DNA from: Bacteroidales bacterium UBA1410
Lineage (GTDB): Bacteria > Bacteroidota > Bacteroidia > Bacteroidales > Dysgonomonadaceae
NCBI GenBank assembly: GCA_002305015.1
Contig: DBPW01000033.1
Location: 164,239 to 228,238 of the forward strand
DNA length: 64,000 nucleotides
Reading direction: 5' to 3'
A program made the position numbers and the translations under genes. Shown in pieces: positions 45,643-53,367 of the stretch. The first letter of the stretch is position 1. Every line of letters starts with the position of its first letter. The notes under the pieces are model-generated. The model was not told where the DNA came from. It was given only the letters and a program-made list of their open reading frames with translations, and did not search any database.

Positions 45643-46578
45643 TCATATATGCTGTAACAGCTGTAAACCACGGGCTATTTTATCTTCCATAGGCAAAGTA
45701 GCATCAATCCAATGAATGGTAAAACCACGGCGTTCCATCCCCCTAAACCAGGTCATTTGTCGCTTAGCAAACTGATGTATGGCGATTTCCAATTTCGAGT
45801 ACATCTCCTCATACGACAACGTTCCCAAAAGGTATAAGGTTATATATTTATATTCCAACCCGTAATAAATAAGGTCGTCAGCCGAAAGACCTGTCGCCAG
45901 AAGTTTCTCAACTTCTTCAATCATTCCTTCATCCAAACGCTTTTTTAATCGTTCCGAAATTTTTTTGCGCCGCAATTCCCTATCTATCGAAAGACCGATG
46001 ATTACACTTTCAACCGGTAAATATGCAGGGCACTCGACATCATGCTTTTCCTGAAAATCGGCAATTTCAATAGCCCGTATAGTACGCTGTTTGGTATCCG
46101 TATCGGTAATATTGTGTAATTTTTTGTACGAACTCAACATTTTTATCAGTTCCTCTTGCGACATATTTGCCAATTGCTTTCGCAATTCGGGATTCTCCGG
46201 AACATCCGGTAACCGATACCCCTTTAACACCGATTCGATATACAATCCTGTACCTCCGCATAAAAGAGGGGTTTTATTTCGCAAAAGAATGTCGGAATAG
46301 GCCTGATGAAAATCGTGTTGAAAATGAAAGAGCGTATATTTTTCGCCTGCTTCGCGAATATCGATCAAATGATAAGGGATATGACGGCCATTTATCGCAT
46401 AATCCGATAAATCCTTACCCGTTCCAATATCCATACCCTTGTAAACCTGTCGCGAATCGGCACTGATAATTTCTCCATCCAGCTCGTAGGCCAGATGTGC
46501 AGCAAAACGGGTTTTGCCGGTTGCGGTAGGGCCAAGAATAGTAATGAGCGGCAAGATATTCGACACGATCTTTTCCAT
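45643..46578 (-). CDS. miaA: tRNA dimethylallyltransferase
   Basis: The product of about 311 residues starts at the ATG at 46578 (MEKIVSNILPLITIL). The frame is open further up to 46728, but that part overlaps the TPM gene and looks noncoding. The P-loop GPTATGKT, the DSRQVYKGMDIGTGKD loop that reads the target base, and the swivel/zinc-less insertion region are as expected; the C-terminus has the RQMTWFRGMER tRNA-contact helix. It transfers a dimethylallyl group to A37 of tRNAs that read U-starting codons. It begins 4 bp after the TPM gene stop, so it is part of the lemA-TPM-miaA transcript. Confidence 0.95.
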   Translation of the reverse strand: MEKIVSNILPLITILGPTATGKTRFAAHLAYELDGEIISADSRQVYKGMDIGTGKDLSDYAINGRHIPYHLIDIREAGEKYTLFHFQHDFHQAYSDILLRNKTPLLCGGTGLYIESVLKGYRLPDVPENPELRKQLANMSQEELIKMLSSYKKLHNITDTDTKQRTIRAIEIADFQEKHDVECPAYLPVESVIIGLSIDRELRRKKISERLKKRLDEGMIEEVEKLLATGLSADDLIYYGLEYKYITLYLLGTLSYEEMYSKLEIAIHQFAKRQMTWFRGMERRGFTIHWIDATLPMEDKIARGLQLLQHI

Positions 46579-46582
46579 TGAT

Positions 46583-47362
46583 TTACCAACTTCCTCCGGC
46601 ACCCCCGCCTCCGAAACGACCTCCTCCCCCTCCGCCAAAGTTGCCACCAAACCCTCCGGAACGGTTACTTCCTCCGTTGAAAGGCGGGAAGAAAATGAAA
46701 CGCCCCCCTCCACGATTACTCCCATCATTATCTATATGCCGGTTGTTACCAAAAAACAGACGAAGAATAATAATAATAAAAACAAGGATCAACACCACCA
46801 TAAGGCCAATGGGAACACCGCCGTTATCCGGCTGTTCATCTGCATCGAATTCTCCCGATAAACGTTCTATTATGGCATCTACAGCAGCGTTAACACCACC
46901 AAAATAATCGTTTTCCTTAAAATAGGGAATCATCCGATCGCGCACAATCCTACCTACATACGCATCATTCAGCCGAGCTTCCAATCCATAACCTGTTGCA
47001 ATAAAGGCTTGTCCCCTGCTGTTGCCGACTTTCGGCTTAATGAGGATCACCGCTCCGTTATCCTTGCCTTCTTGACCCACACCCCACTCCTCGCCTATTT
47101 TGAAAGCATAATCGGAAATAGCATACCCTCCCAAATCGTTCACGGTAACCACATAGATTTGAGTAGATGTGGAATCGTGGTAAGCGCGGAGTTTTTGCTC
47201 CAAAGCCCGCGTTTCTTCCGGCGAGAAAAGACGAGCAAAATCATTCACTAAACGGGGAGGATACATGGGTTTAGGAATATCCTGAGCATAGACCGCAGCT
47301 ACGCCAAAAAACAAAATGAATAACCAAAACCGATGTTTAATTTTCCTGAATATCTTCATCAA
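46583..47362 (-). CDS. TPM domain protein (YgcG-like)
   Basis: The 259-residue protein has a signal peptide (to about residue 26, VYAQDIP). A TPM domain spans about 37-165 (LVNDFARLFSPEETRALEQKL, IYVVTVNDLGGYAISDYA, GATGYGLEARL-like turn), followed by a membrane helix (about 183-203, IGLMVVLILVFIIIILRLFF) and a Gly/Ser-rich tail ending GGGGAGGSW. TPM proteins occur with LemA in Bacteroidota and are linked to envelope stress or photosystem repair in other phyla; the mechanism is unknown. It follows lemA by 29 bp. The Gly-rich tail produces a proline-rich artefact frame on the plus strand. Confidence 0.9.
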   Translation of the reverse strand: MMKIFRKIKHRFWLFILFFGVAAVYAQDIPKPMYPPRLVNDFARLFSPEETRALEQKLRAYHDSTSTQIYVVTVNDLGGYAISDYAFKIGEEWGVGQEGKDNGAVILIKPKVGNSRGQAFIATGYGLEARLNDAYVGRIVRDRMIPYFKENDYFGGVNAAVDAIIERLSGEFDADEQPDNGGVPIGLMVVLILVFIIIILRLFFGNNRHIDNDGSNRGGGRFIFFPPFNGGSNRSGGFGGNFGGGGGGRFGGGGAGGSW

Positions 47363-47391
47363 ATAATTTACTGAAGTTGCCTACATGTTGG

Positions 47392-47970
47392 CTAAAATTG
47401 AACCTGTATCGCTGTCTGAGCTTCTTCGGCAGCTTGAAAATAGGCTTTGGGTTTAAATCCGAACAAACCGGCATAAATGATCTGAGGGAATTTGCGAATA
47501 TACGCATTATACTCTTTTACCAATTGGTTGAATCGGTTCCGTTCAACCGCGATTCGATTCTCTGTACCGGCAAGTTCGTCCTGAAGAGCGAGGAAATTCT
47601 GATTGGCTTTCAACTCGGGATAATTCTCCTGAATGAGAAGCAATCTGCTCAACGCTTCACTCAACTCTGTCTGAGCCTGTTGATATTTTCGGATATTCTC
47701 TTCCGTAAGATTTTCGGGATCTATCGTTATCTGAGTAGCTTTGGCGCGAGCCTCGGTCACCTTCGTAAGGGTTTCTTGTTCGTGTTCGGCATAACCCTTC
47801 ACGGTAGCCACAAGATTTGGAATCAGATCAGCTCTGCGCTGATACGCATTTTGCACGTTGCCCCATTGCGAGGCTACGGCTTCCTGTTTTTCAACCATCG
47901 TGTTGTATCCGCAACTTGAGAAAATAACACCCAAAAGAATTACCGAAAAAAGAATTTTAATATTTCTCAT
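47392..47970 (-). CDS. lemA: LemA-family lipoprotein
   Basis: The product of about 192 residues starts at the ATG at 47970 (MRNIKILFSVILL). The open frame reaches 48108, but the upstream part has no signal-like start. The lipobox FSSC (Cys20) is followed by the LemA core: GYNTMVEKQEAVASQWGNV, QNAYQRRADLIPNLVATVKGY and EHEQETLTKVTEARAKAT, a long antiparallel helical fold. LemA proteins lie in the envelope and often pair with TPM proteins; their biochemical role is unknown. A TATATTTG -7 match on the minus strand (48023-48016) lies about 46 bp upstream. It starts the lemA-TPM-miaA transcript. Confidence 0.92.
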   Translation of the reverse strand: MRNIKILFSVILLGVIFSSCGYNTMVEKQEAVASQWGNVQNAYQRRADLIPNLVATVKGYAEHEQETLTKVTEARAKATQITIDPENLTEENIRKYQQAQTELSEALSRLLLIQENYPELKANQNFLALQDELAGTENRIAVERNRFNQLVKEYNAYIRKFPQIIYAGLFGFKPKAYFQAAEEAQTAIQVQF

Positions 47971-48242
47971 TGTGTTGATGATTTTTACCGAATAATTTTT
48001 GGCAATAATTCCCGACAAATATACAAAACATCCCTTAACAAAAGAAATTATGTCCAAAATGGAAGTGCAACAACATCCCGGCCGAAAAATATCGCCGGTC
48101 TGCTTCAAGCTTGCTTCAAGGCAGAGAGAAAAAAATCCGATTGCGTAGATTTATCGTAAAGAATCCCCTGCATTTTTGCAATAAAAAACAAAATCTTAGA
48201 GCTGACGTAGAGTGACTGAGGCTTATGAAAGTCGGTTTGGTA

Positions 48243-49148
48243 TTATACTTTCCCTAAATTTCTGTATTCCAAGGGAGTAATTCCAACTCTTTTTTTAAAG
48301 AAAAAGATAAAATATTCATAAGAATTGAAATTCAACTCATAAGCAATCTCTTTTAGAGATCGGTTCGTTTCGGCCAACAATTCTTTTGATTTTCTCAATT
48401 TCAGTTCCTGAAAATATTGTGCAGGAGCATAGCCTGTATAATCTTTAAAAACTTTTCTGAATCGCGAATAACTTATCCCCAATTTTGATGCAATTTCTTC
48501 AACATTAATCCCTTTATACATATTTTCACTCATAATAATTTTGGCACGTTCTACAATTTGGCTCATGTTGTTGTCTTCAAAATCTTTATTCTGCGAATAC
48601 GATAATATCATGCCAATAATATGTAAAACGATGCCGGCTAAATGCTGCTGAGCAGCGATTCTGTCGTCTTTTGCTACTTGTAACGCCGTAGAATAAAGAT
48701 TTACCAAATCTTCATTCACACCAATATCGATAACCTGTTTATTCGGGCTGATGAATTCGTTTTTTACCATCTCGTCAATAACTTGTCCTTCAAATCCAAT
48801 ATAATATTCGTTCCATCCTGTTTCAGGTGAAGGACAATAGGTATGCCATTGATTGGGAAAAAGAAAAATAATTTGTCCCTTATCAATAGTGGTTTTCTTT
48901 GTAGTTTCCGACATAAAAGAGCCGTGCCCTTTACTGATATAAAGTATCTGATACTCGGAAAGAATTCGTCCTTTACATGGGTCAAAATAATAGCTTTTGG
49001 GATGTTGCGTAGATGGATAGACTGTATTAGGAGCAACAGGCTGAAACCCGACCGTATTTACGGTCAAACCGTAACTTATGTCTTTCTCGTTTACGATCAG
49101 ATATTTAAAATCTATAGGCAAATCGTTATATCTCATGTTTTCATCCAT
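48243..49148 (-). CDS. AraC-family transcriptional regulator
   Basis: The 301-residue protein has an N-terminal cupin-like effector domain (about 50-180, YQILYISKGHGSFMS, GQIIFLFPNQWHTYCPS). A C-terminal pair of helix-turn-helix motifs follows (about 205-300): VEEIASKLGISYSRFRKVFKDYTGYAPAQYF and LKEIAYELNFNSYEYFIFFFKKRVG. Such proteins usually respond to a sugar or small metabolite. No target gene is obvious nearby: the lemA operon lies downstream and an unexplained noncoding segment lies upstream. It has the best promoter match in this region (TTTG-19-TATCTTTG on the minus strand). Confidence 0.93.
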   Translation of the reverse strand: MDENMRYNDLPIDFKYLIVNEKDISYGLTVNTVGFQPVAPNTVYPSTQHPKSYYFDPCKGRILSEYQILYISKGHGSFMSETTKKTTIDKGQIIFLFPNQWHTYCPSPETGWNEYYIGFEGQVIDEMVKNEFISPNKQVIDIGVNEDLVNLYSTALQVAKDDRIAAQQHLAGIVLHIIGMILSYSQNKDFEDNNMSQIVERAKIIMSENMYKGINVEEIASKLGISYSRFRKVFKDYTGYAPAQYFQELKLRKSKELLAETNRSLKEIAYELNFNSYEYFIFFFKKRVGITPLEYRNLGKV

Positions 49149-49258
49149 CCTATTGTTTTAATTTAAGGACTTATTGCTTTTATTTGAAATAAAATCAGAT
49201 TAAAAAAAGTGTTTGCCTTTATTGTTTTTTCTTTGTTATCAGACAACTTTCTACCTGT

Positions 49259-49289
49259 CAAAGATATAGAATATTAATGTTATAGCAAA
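49259..49289 (-). promoter_or_regulatory. Bacteroidota-type promoter of the AraC-family gene
   Basis: On the minus strand TTTG (49289-49286) and TATCTTTG (49266-49259) are separated by 19 bp. Transcription would start near 49254, giving a leader of about 105 nt. Confidence 0.7.
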
Positions 49290-49299
49290 AAAAATAATG

Positions 49300-49718
49300 A
49301 ACTTATTTAACCTCCGTTTTCGGGTATGGGGTATTGGCTCAACGAAGTTTTTGTCTACTTCAACAGGTGAGACAACATGCGGGAAGGATTTCCGCAATTT
49401 GGTTTAACGAAGTTTTGTTCGATGGAGGGGTTTTGCCGACCTTTTATCGCATCTCCTTCGCTCCTCCTTCGCTCTTCCTTCGCTCCAAGGCAGGGATAAC
49501 GACATCGAATTCCACGAAACCGGTATGAAACAAACCTATGTCTTTGCCGCATGTAGAGCGGGATCCGGAGGTAGAGCCGGAACGAACTTTATGCGATGGT
49601 GGCGCAAGCCTGATGCAAGCATGGAGCGAGGATGGTACGGCCTTGGTGCGAGGAAGGGGTATCTTGTCCCGAAATACGTTTACAGAAAATGTAAACAAAA
49701 ATCCGGACGATACCCATT
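49300..49718. other. Repeat-bearing, GC-richer noncoding segment
   Basis: This stretch between the AraC gene and oadB carries no credible gene, although several short frames cross it. It contains a tandem CTCCTTCG-like repeat (about 49448-49485), two copies of an AACGAAGTTTT element (about 49341 and 49408), the word GCAAGC twice near 49605, and a small hairpin (GTTTACA 49678-49684 with TGTAAAC 49690-49696). It looks richer in G and C than the other intergenic regions here. It may be a decayed gene or an interspersed repeat. Confidence 0.5.
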
Positions 49719-49756
49719 ACAAAAATAAAAAAGGTGATCATCCCGGACCACCCTTT
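49719..49756 (-). terminator. Terminator of the oadGAB operon
   Basis: On the minus strand the arms 49756-49746 and 49739-49730 pair over 10 bp with one bulged G and a 6-nt loop, followed by a T run (TTTTTTATTTTTG). It lies about 25 nt after the oadB stop. Confidence 0.75.
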
Positions 49757-49779
49757 CTATATGAAATCTTATCGTTATA

Positions 49780-50988
49780 TTATCCCAAAAACGAAATCAA
49801 TACGCCTGCGGCAATAGCCGATCCGATTACCCCGGAAACATTACTAGCCATACAATATTGCAGGATATGATTCGATTTGTCGTATTTCAATGCCATCTCG
49901 TTTGCCACACGCGAAGCCATCGGTACGGCACTCAGACCGGTTGCCCCGATAAGCGGATTGATCTTTTTATTTGAAAACATGTTATAGACCTTCACACCCA
50001 AAATGCCGCCGGCAACCGATATGGCGAAAGCCAAAAATCCACCAACCACAATACCCAATGTTTGTGGCGAAAGGAATACCTCGGCCGTCATGGTAGCTCC
50101 TACACACAACCCAAGAAAAATGGTTGCCGTATTCATAATGGGACCCGACGCTGCTTCGGCCAGACGACTTGTGGAAGTTCCGATTTCCTTAACCAAATTT
50201 CCAAACAGCAACATGCCGAGCAAGGGTGCCGACGAAGGAACAAAAACAGCCACAACCACACCCAATACGATAGGGAAAACAATCTTCACTACTTTCAAGT
50301 GTTTGATAGCATGTTTGGGAGGATACAACTTATCCATGTTGCGCATGTGAATTTTGAATTCATTTTCGGTCATCAGCAATTTCGACACCAAGGGAATAAT
50401 CACCGGCACCAGCGCCATATAAGAATAAGCAGCAATAGCAATGGGTCCTAACAGATGCGGTGCCAATTTGATGGTCGTATAAATAGCGGTAGGTCCGTCG
50501 GCACCGCCGATGATACCCAACGAAGCTGCCTCATTCAAATTGAATCCCATCAAAACAGCCCCCAACAATACCGTAAAAATACCCAACTGTGCAGCTCCCC
50601 CAAAAAGCGACAACTTGAGGTTGCGCAGCATAGGGCCGAAATCGGTAAGTGCTCCAACCCCCATAAAAATAATCGGAGGAAGCAATCCTGTCTTAATAAG
50701 CGAATAATAAAGAAAATTCATGATGCCGTATTTGCTCGCAATTTCCGGAAGGTTCATATAGCTCCCGTCGGCATATTGAACAGCAGATGCGTCCACTATA
50801 CCCAAGCCTGCTCCGGGCAAGTTGGCCAACAGCACTCCAAATCCGATAGGTACAAGCAACAACGGCTCGTATTCCTTTCGAATTCCCAGATACAGCAAAA
50901 CAAAAGCGATAATCCACATGATGACGGTTTTGAGATCTAAGACCCCAAACGCCGTCATTTCAAATAAACCCGAAAAAATATCCCCCAT
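49780..50988 (-). CDS. oadB: Sodium-translocating decarboxylase, beta (membrane) subunit
   Basis: The 402-residue polytopic inner-membrane protein matches OadB/GcdB/MmdB: LLVPIGFGVLLANLPGAG near the start, GVGALTDFGPMLRNL, LNEAASLGIIGGADGPTAIY (with the conserved Asp of the sodium site) and NTATIFLGLCVGATM further on. It carries out decarboxylation of carboxybiotin coupled to export of two Na+ ions. It lies 4 bp downstream of the alpha subunit gene, and a terminator follows. The beta subunits of oxaloacetate, methylmalonyl-CoA and glutaconyl-CoA pumps are nearly interchangeable in sequence, so specificity must be read from the alpha subunit. Confidence 0.95.
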   Translation of the reverse strand: MGDIFSGLFEMTAFGVLDLKTVIMWIIAFVLLYLGIRKEYEPLLLVPIGFGVLLANLPGAGLGIVDASAVQYADGSYMNLPEIASKYGIMNFLYYSLIKTGLLPPIIFMGVGALTDFGPMLRNLKLSLFGGAAQLGIFTVLLGAVLMGFNLNEAASLGIIGGADGPTAIYTTIKLAPHLLGPIAIAAYSYMALVPVIIPLVSKLLMTENEFKIHMRNMDKLYPPKHAIKHLKVVKIVFPIVLGVVVAVFVPSSAPLLGMLLFGNLVKEIGTSTSRLAEAASGPIMNTATIFLGLCVGATMTAEVFLSPQTLGIVVGGFLAFAISVAGGILGVKVYNMFSNKKINPLIGATGLSAVPMASRVANEMALKYDKSNHILQYCMASNVSGVIGSAIAAGVLISFLG

Positions 50989-50992
50989 ATCC

Positions 50993-52894
50993 TCATTGCA
51001 ATTTAAGAATCACATCATCTTCAAATACAGAATCACCATTCGATACACAGATTTCAACCACAGTTCCATCCTCTTCGGCAGCGATTGTATTATAGGTCTT
51101 CATGGATTCTATGTATCCGATTACATCTCCCTTTTTAACTTTATCGCCTACTTTAACAGGTTTTTCTGAAGGATCTTTCGTCAAAAAGAATTTTCCCTCG
51201 AGAGGCGCAACAAGTGCTTTGATTTTCCCTTTTGGAGCCGATGAAGATTTTTCGGCAGGTTTCACATCCTTTGCCGGTTTATCGGCTTCCTTATTTTCAG
51301 CCCCATCCTCATCCGGGTAAGAAATATTTACCTCATATTCCTCATCATCAATAGTGACGATCAATTTCTTCGGCTTATACTCATTATTTTGTGGAACCGA
51401 AACGGCAGGTACTTCTCCCTTTTTTTGCTTTTCAGCTGCTTTTTTCTCGGCCAAATCTTTTTCGAATGCCGCTTTAGCTTCGCCACTTTTGTAGGCTCTG
51501 TATTGTTCGGGATGCATGGCCAACTCAAAAAGTTCCTCGTCATCACGGCCAAAGTCCCAATTGTTCCTTTTCATCTCGGCACGAAATTCATCCAATTGAT
51601 CGGGATACAAATCTTGCGGATTTCCGGTATAAAATTCCCGCCCTTGTTCTTTTGCCAATGCCACAAGCTCCGGAGCTACCTCACCGGGAAGTTTACCCGA
51701 TTTGCCGAGAATCATATCCCAAATGTTATCGGCAATCATCGACCAGCGCTCTTTGCCTTTCTCCATCTGGATCACGTTCATCAGGGCGAGGTTTTTTACG
51801 TACTGGCTAAACGGCGTCACCAATGGAGGGTATCCAACTTTCGGCCAAATATAGGTGACCTCATCGAACAATTTTATCAGCAAATCGTCCAATGTGAGTT
51901 CCTGTCTGCCGTTTTTAGCCAACCATCTGTTAAGCGACTCCAAATTATTTTCCAGATCGGCCATCAGGCTCCCCATCATTCCGCCCGGCAAACCGGGGCC
52001 GATAAGCAACGAATTCATCAACCGATTCTTGGGATTGATATAATAACCCAGAAAATCGTCGATAAAACTTTGTGTGAGCGAACGCACTTTCATATAGGCT
52101 TTCATGTTGATATCGGGAACGGCAAATCCGGCATCCTTCAGCATTGCTTGTACGGCAAGCACATCGGCATGAGCTGTACCCCATGAAAGCGGCTCCATAG
52201 CCACGTCAACATAATCGACACCGGCCTCTGCTACTTCAAGAATCGATGCCATCTGAAAACCGGGGCCGGCATGACCGTGATATTGCACCGGGATGTGAGG
52301 ATGACGAGTTTTGATATTTTTCACAATCTTGCCCAGCGATACCGGTCTTCCAATTCCGGCCATATCTTTTATGCAAATTTCGTCTGCACCCATTTCGATC
52401 AACGTGTCGGCCAACCGAGTGTAATATTCAACCGTATGAATAGGTGAAACGGTAATACAAAGCGCCGCTTGGGAAATCATGCCCGCTTCTTTCGCAAATT
52501 TGATGGAATTCTCCAAGTTGCGTACATCGTTCAATCCGTCAAACGAACGAGCAATATCGGTACCCTGTTTTTTCTTCACTTGAAACATAAGCCGGCGCAC
52601 ATCGGCCGGAACAGGAGTCATGCGGATGCCATTCAATCCCCTCTCGAGCATGTGTGTTTGAATGCCGGCCTCGTTGAAAGGTTTCACCCATTCTCTCACT
52701 GCAATATTTGGATTTTCACCAAACAACAGGTTAATCTGTTCAAACCCCCCGCCATTGGTTTCAACACGAGTAAAACATCCCATATCGATAATAGCAGGAG
52801 CTACAGCTTTCAATTGATCTACCCGTGGCACATATTTCCCCGACGACTGCCACATGTCGCGATATAAAAGACTAAATCCTATCTGTTTTGCCAT
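50993..52894 (-). CDS. oadA: Sodium-pump decarboxylase alpha subunit: carboxyltransferase plus biotinyl domain (oxaloacetate type)
   Basis: The 633-residue cytoplasmic protein has an HMGL-like carboxyltransferase barrel (about 5-270) with metal residues Asp13 (YRDMWQ), Lys176 (CIKDMAG, the carbamylated Lys) and His206/His208 (QYHGHAG). A PYC/OADA conserved domain spans about 295-480, followed by a Lys/Ala/Glu-rich linker and a biotinyl domain at 550-633. The biotin Lys599 sits in ESMKTYN rather than the usual AMKM. The HGHAGPG loop also departs from the common HTHDTxG. It is therefore a divergent member; oxaloacetate is the best substrate guess, but it is not certain. It lies between oadG (6-bp gap) and oadB (4-bp gap). 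Confidence 0.88.
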   Translation of the reverse strand: MAKQIGFSLLYRDMWQSSGKYVPRVDQLKAVAPAIIDMGCFTRVETNGGGFEQINLLFGENPNIAVREWVKPFNEAGIQTHMLERGLNGIRMTPVPADVRRLMFQVKKKQGTDIARSFDGLNDVRNLENSIKFAKEAGMISQAALCITVSPIHTVEYYTRLADTLIEMGADEICIKDMAGIGRPVSLGKIVKNIKTRHPHIPVQYHGHAGPGFQMASILEVAEAGVDYVDVAMEPLSWGTAHADVLAVQAMLKDAGFAVPDINMKAYMKVRSLTQSFIDDFLGYYINPKNRLMNSLLIGPGLPGGMMGSLMADLENNLESLNRWLAKNGRQELTLDDLLIKLFDEVTYIWPKVGYPPLVTPFSQYVKNLALMNVIQMEKGKERWSMIADNIWDMILGKSGKLPGEVAPELVALAKEQGREFYTGNPQDLYPDQLDEFRAEMKRNNWDFGRDDEELFELAMHPEQYRAYKSGEAKAAFEKDLAEKKAAEKQKKGEVPAVSVPQNNEYKPKKLIVTIDDEEYEVNISYPDEDGAENKEADKPAKDVKPAEKSSSAPKGKIKALVAPLEGKFFLTKDPSEKPVKVGDKVKKGDVIGYIESMKTYNTIAAEEDGTVVEICVSNGDSVFEDDVILKLQ

Positions 52895-52900
52895 AATTAT

Positions 52901-53170
52901 TTATTTTGTGCTTTTTGTTTTCCCTATGTTAATTATTTTGCCCTTCCCCCTGGTAACGGCATCCACCGCTGCTACAATGGCTGCCATTTTTTTGGGATGT
53001 ATACCCGTATCCCCTTCGGTATCATTTTTCTTAGGTGTATGTGGAGTTGGGAGAAAACGATTCGTAACTCCTATAATAAAATTTCCAACAGCCACAACCA
53101 ACAAAAGAATAACAAAAACCGTAAGCATTCCTACAACCAGAAGAAAAAGAGCTTCATTCATATTCTCCAT
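52901..53170 (-). CDS. oadG: Sodium-pump decarboxylase gamma subunit
   Basis: The 89-residue protein has one N-terminal transmembrane helix (about 8-32, LFLLVVGMLTVFVILLLVVAVG). A short cytoplasmic part follows, with PKKMAAIVAAVDAVTRGKG near the end, as in OadG/MmdD subunits that anchor the alpha subunit to the membrane. It is the first gene of the oadGAB transcript. Two start codons (residues 1 and 4) are possible. A -7 element lies about 80 bp upstream, inside the T tract of the preceding terminator. Confidence 0.88.
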   Translation of the reverse strand: MENMNEALFLLVVGMLTVFVILLLVVAVGNFIIGVTNRFLPTPHTPKKNDTEGDTGIHPKKMAAIVAAVDAVTRGKGKIINIGKTKSTK

Positions 53171-53247
53171 ATGATAAATCGATTAATATTGTTTAAAATT
53201 GAAAAGAAAAACAGGAAATTTGATGAAAAATCAATTTTTCACGGCTC

Positions 53248-53255
53248 CAAAAATA
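53248..53255 (-). promoter_or_regulatory. -7 element of the oadGAB operon
   Basis: CAAAAATA on the plus strand reads TATTTTTG on the minus strand; transcription would start near 53243, about 73 nt before oadG. A CAAA is present further up (53281-53284) but with 25 bp spacing. Confidence 0.4.
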
Positions 53256-53261
53256 ATAAAA

Positions 53262-53295
53262 AAAATTTACCTTGCCCATTCAAAGGACAAGGTAA
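53262..53295 (-). terminator. Terminator after the calcium-type ATPase gene
   Basis: TTACCTTG (53267-53274) and CAAGGTAA (53288-53295) pair over 8 bp around a 13-nt loop; on the minus strand they are followed by ATTTTTTTTATT. It lies about 73 nt after the ATPase stop. Confidence 0.75.
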
Positions 53296-53367
53296 GTGTA
53301 AATTTATCATTTATTTAAGCTGAATTTTAATCCCTTTACATTCGTTAATGACAAAAAACAGCACGAT

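Noticed and set aside
46579..46728. N-terminal extension of the miaA frame
   Set aside because: It overlaps the TPM gene tail and lacks MiaA-like sequence; the P-loop domain starts normally from the ATG at 46578.
46578..46907. Plus-strand proline-rich frame (PPPPPKRPPPPPPKLPP)
   Set aside because: It is the antisense image of the Gly-rich tail of the TPM gene; no independent start signal or family match.
47971..48108. Longer start for the LemA gene
   Set aside because: The extension carries no signal peptide features and contains the -7 element; the ATG at 47970 gives a standard lipoprotein signal.
48070..48125. GCTTCAAG direct repeats and a small CCGGC/GCCGG hairpin upstream of lemA
   Set aside because: Short and isolated; could not be tied to a promoter or terminator with any confidence.
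49355..49728. Several short frames on both strands in the AraC-oadB spacer
   Set aside because: Overlapping frames with Arg- and Gly-rich, low-information sequence and no start signals; better described as a repeat-bearing spacer.
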